Positions 5,271 to 5,426 of a DNA stretch of 5,426 nucleotides are shown piece after piece. Under the pieces are notes generated by a model. The model was given only the letters and a program-made list of their open reading frames with translations, was not told where the DNA came from and made no database searches. Within the stretch, counting starts at the first letter, position 1; the number at the start of each line of letters is the position of its first letter. Origin of the DNA: DASVDK01 sp036381125 [NCBI: Thermodesulfobacteriota bacterium]. GTDB lineage: Bacteria > DASVDK01. The stretch covers positions 1 to 5,426 of the forward strand of contig DASVDK010000215.1 in the NCBI GenBank assembly GCA_036381125.1, in the 5' to 3' direction. Position numbers and translations under genes: made by a program.

Positions 5271-5426
5271 ATGCGTGTCGTCGTGATCGGGATCGTGGTG
5301 CTGCTCGGGCTGCTGGTTCTGGCCGGGGGCTGGTTCGTCGGCCAGCGCAACACGCTCGTCGACATGCGCGGGCGGGCCCAGGCGCAGTGGACGCAGGTCG
5401 AGAACCAGCTCCAGCGGCGCAACGAC
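5271..5426 (+). CDS. lemA: LemA-family membrane protein, N-terminal 52 residues (cut by right edge)
   Basis: Reading from ATG 5271 gives 52 residues, open at the edge. Residues 3-24 form one hydrophobic helix (VVVIGIVVLLGLLVLAGGWF), the usual N-terminal anchor of LemA proteins. It is followed by GQRNTLVDMRGRAQAQW and TQVENQLQRRND, which match the family signature around the first helices (Y-N-x-LV...AW-x-QV-x-x-QL-x-RR-x-D). In complete members this is followed by LIPNLV, which should lie just past the edge; usual length is about 180-200 residues. Function is poorly defined; the name comes from a Listeria antigen. LemA and TPM/YgcG proteins are frequently neighbours and may act together at the cell envelope. 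Here the TPM gene comes first, whereas lemA-first order is also common. Confidence 0.88.
   Translation, partial: MRVVVIGIVVLLGLLVLAGGWFVGQRNTLVDMRGRAQAQWTQVENQLQRRND

Noticed and set aside
4010-5422. Minus-strand open frame of 470 codons opposite the TPM operon
   Set aside because: It is antisense to the TPM and nucleotidyltransferase genes, Ala/Arg/Pro-rich and without a domain.
1-5426. tRNA, rRNA, CRISPR array, insertion sequence or defence/toxin-antitoxin module
   Set aside because: No regularly spaced repeats, tRNA-like folds, transposase motifs or terminal inverted repeats were seen. The nucleotidyltransferase-like gene lacks an adjacent HEPN partner and is too large for a MNT-HEPN antitoxin.

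Overview
The window is very GC-rich (clearly above 70% by eye) bacterial chromosomal DNA. G or C fills almost every third codon position, and long spurious open frames run on both strands. Composition, gene content and short promoter-proximal starts suggest an uncultured high-GC lineage such as Candidatus Rokubacteria/Methylomirabilota, Myxococcota or another former deltaproteobacterial group. No marker gene is present, so this is a weak inference. I saw no mobile element, CRISPR array, tRNA or rRNA.

Layout: (1) 1-450 minus, the N-terminal 150 residues of an unrecognised soluble protein that continues past the left edge. (2) 522-1766 plus, a membrane protein that fuses a DedA/VTT domain to a PAP2 phosphatase domain. 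(3) 1780-2823 plus, a 10-helix EamA/DMT-type transporter ending in a strongly histidine-rich tail. (4) 2889-3554 minus, a HAD-IB phosphatase resembling MtnX/SerB, convergent with the transporter. (5) 3675-4478 plus, a nucleotidyltransferase-fold protein whose usual DxD motif reads DxN. (6) 4475-5260 plus, an exported TPM-domain (YgcG-like) protein with a Gly-rich tail. (7) 5271-5426 plus, the N-terminus of a LemA-family protein, cut by the right edge.

How they fit together: genes 5-7 look like one operon (4-nt GTGA overlap, then a 10-nt gap with a Shine-Dalgarno spanning the stop codon). TPM and LemA proteins are a known neighbourhood pair; the nucleotidyltransferase-like gene coupled in front is the unusual part. 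In the DedA-PAP2 fusion, one chain carries a phosphatase domain of the type that dephosphorylates undecaprenyl pyrophosphate and a domain of the family that returns undecaprenyl phosphate across the membrane. That suggests a single-polypeptide lipid-carrier recycling device.

Regulation: several starts sit directly behind extended -10-like sequences (TGnTAnnnT) at 1764-1772, 3569-3561 (minus) and 3586-3594. A perfect TTGACA with an 18-bp spacer to TACGGT precedes gene 1. For genes 1, 3 and 4 the predicted transcript start falls on or within a few bases of the ATG, so leaderless or nearly leaderless mRNAs are likely. The two promoters between genes 4 and 5 overlap almost completely, back to back. 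No known system type is obviously complete here; the points most worth checking are the fusion, the DxN nucleotidyltransferase-TPM-LemA operon and the His-tailed transporter.
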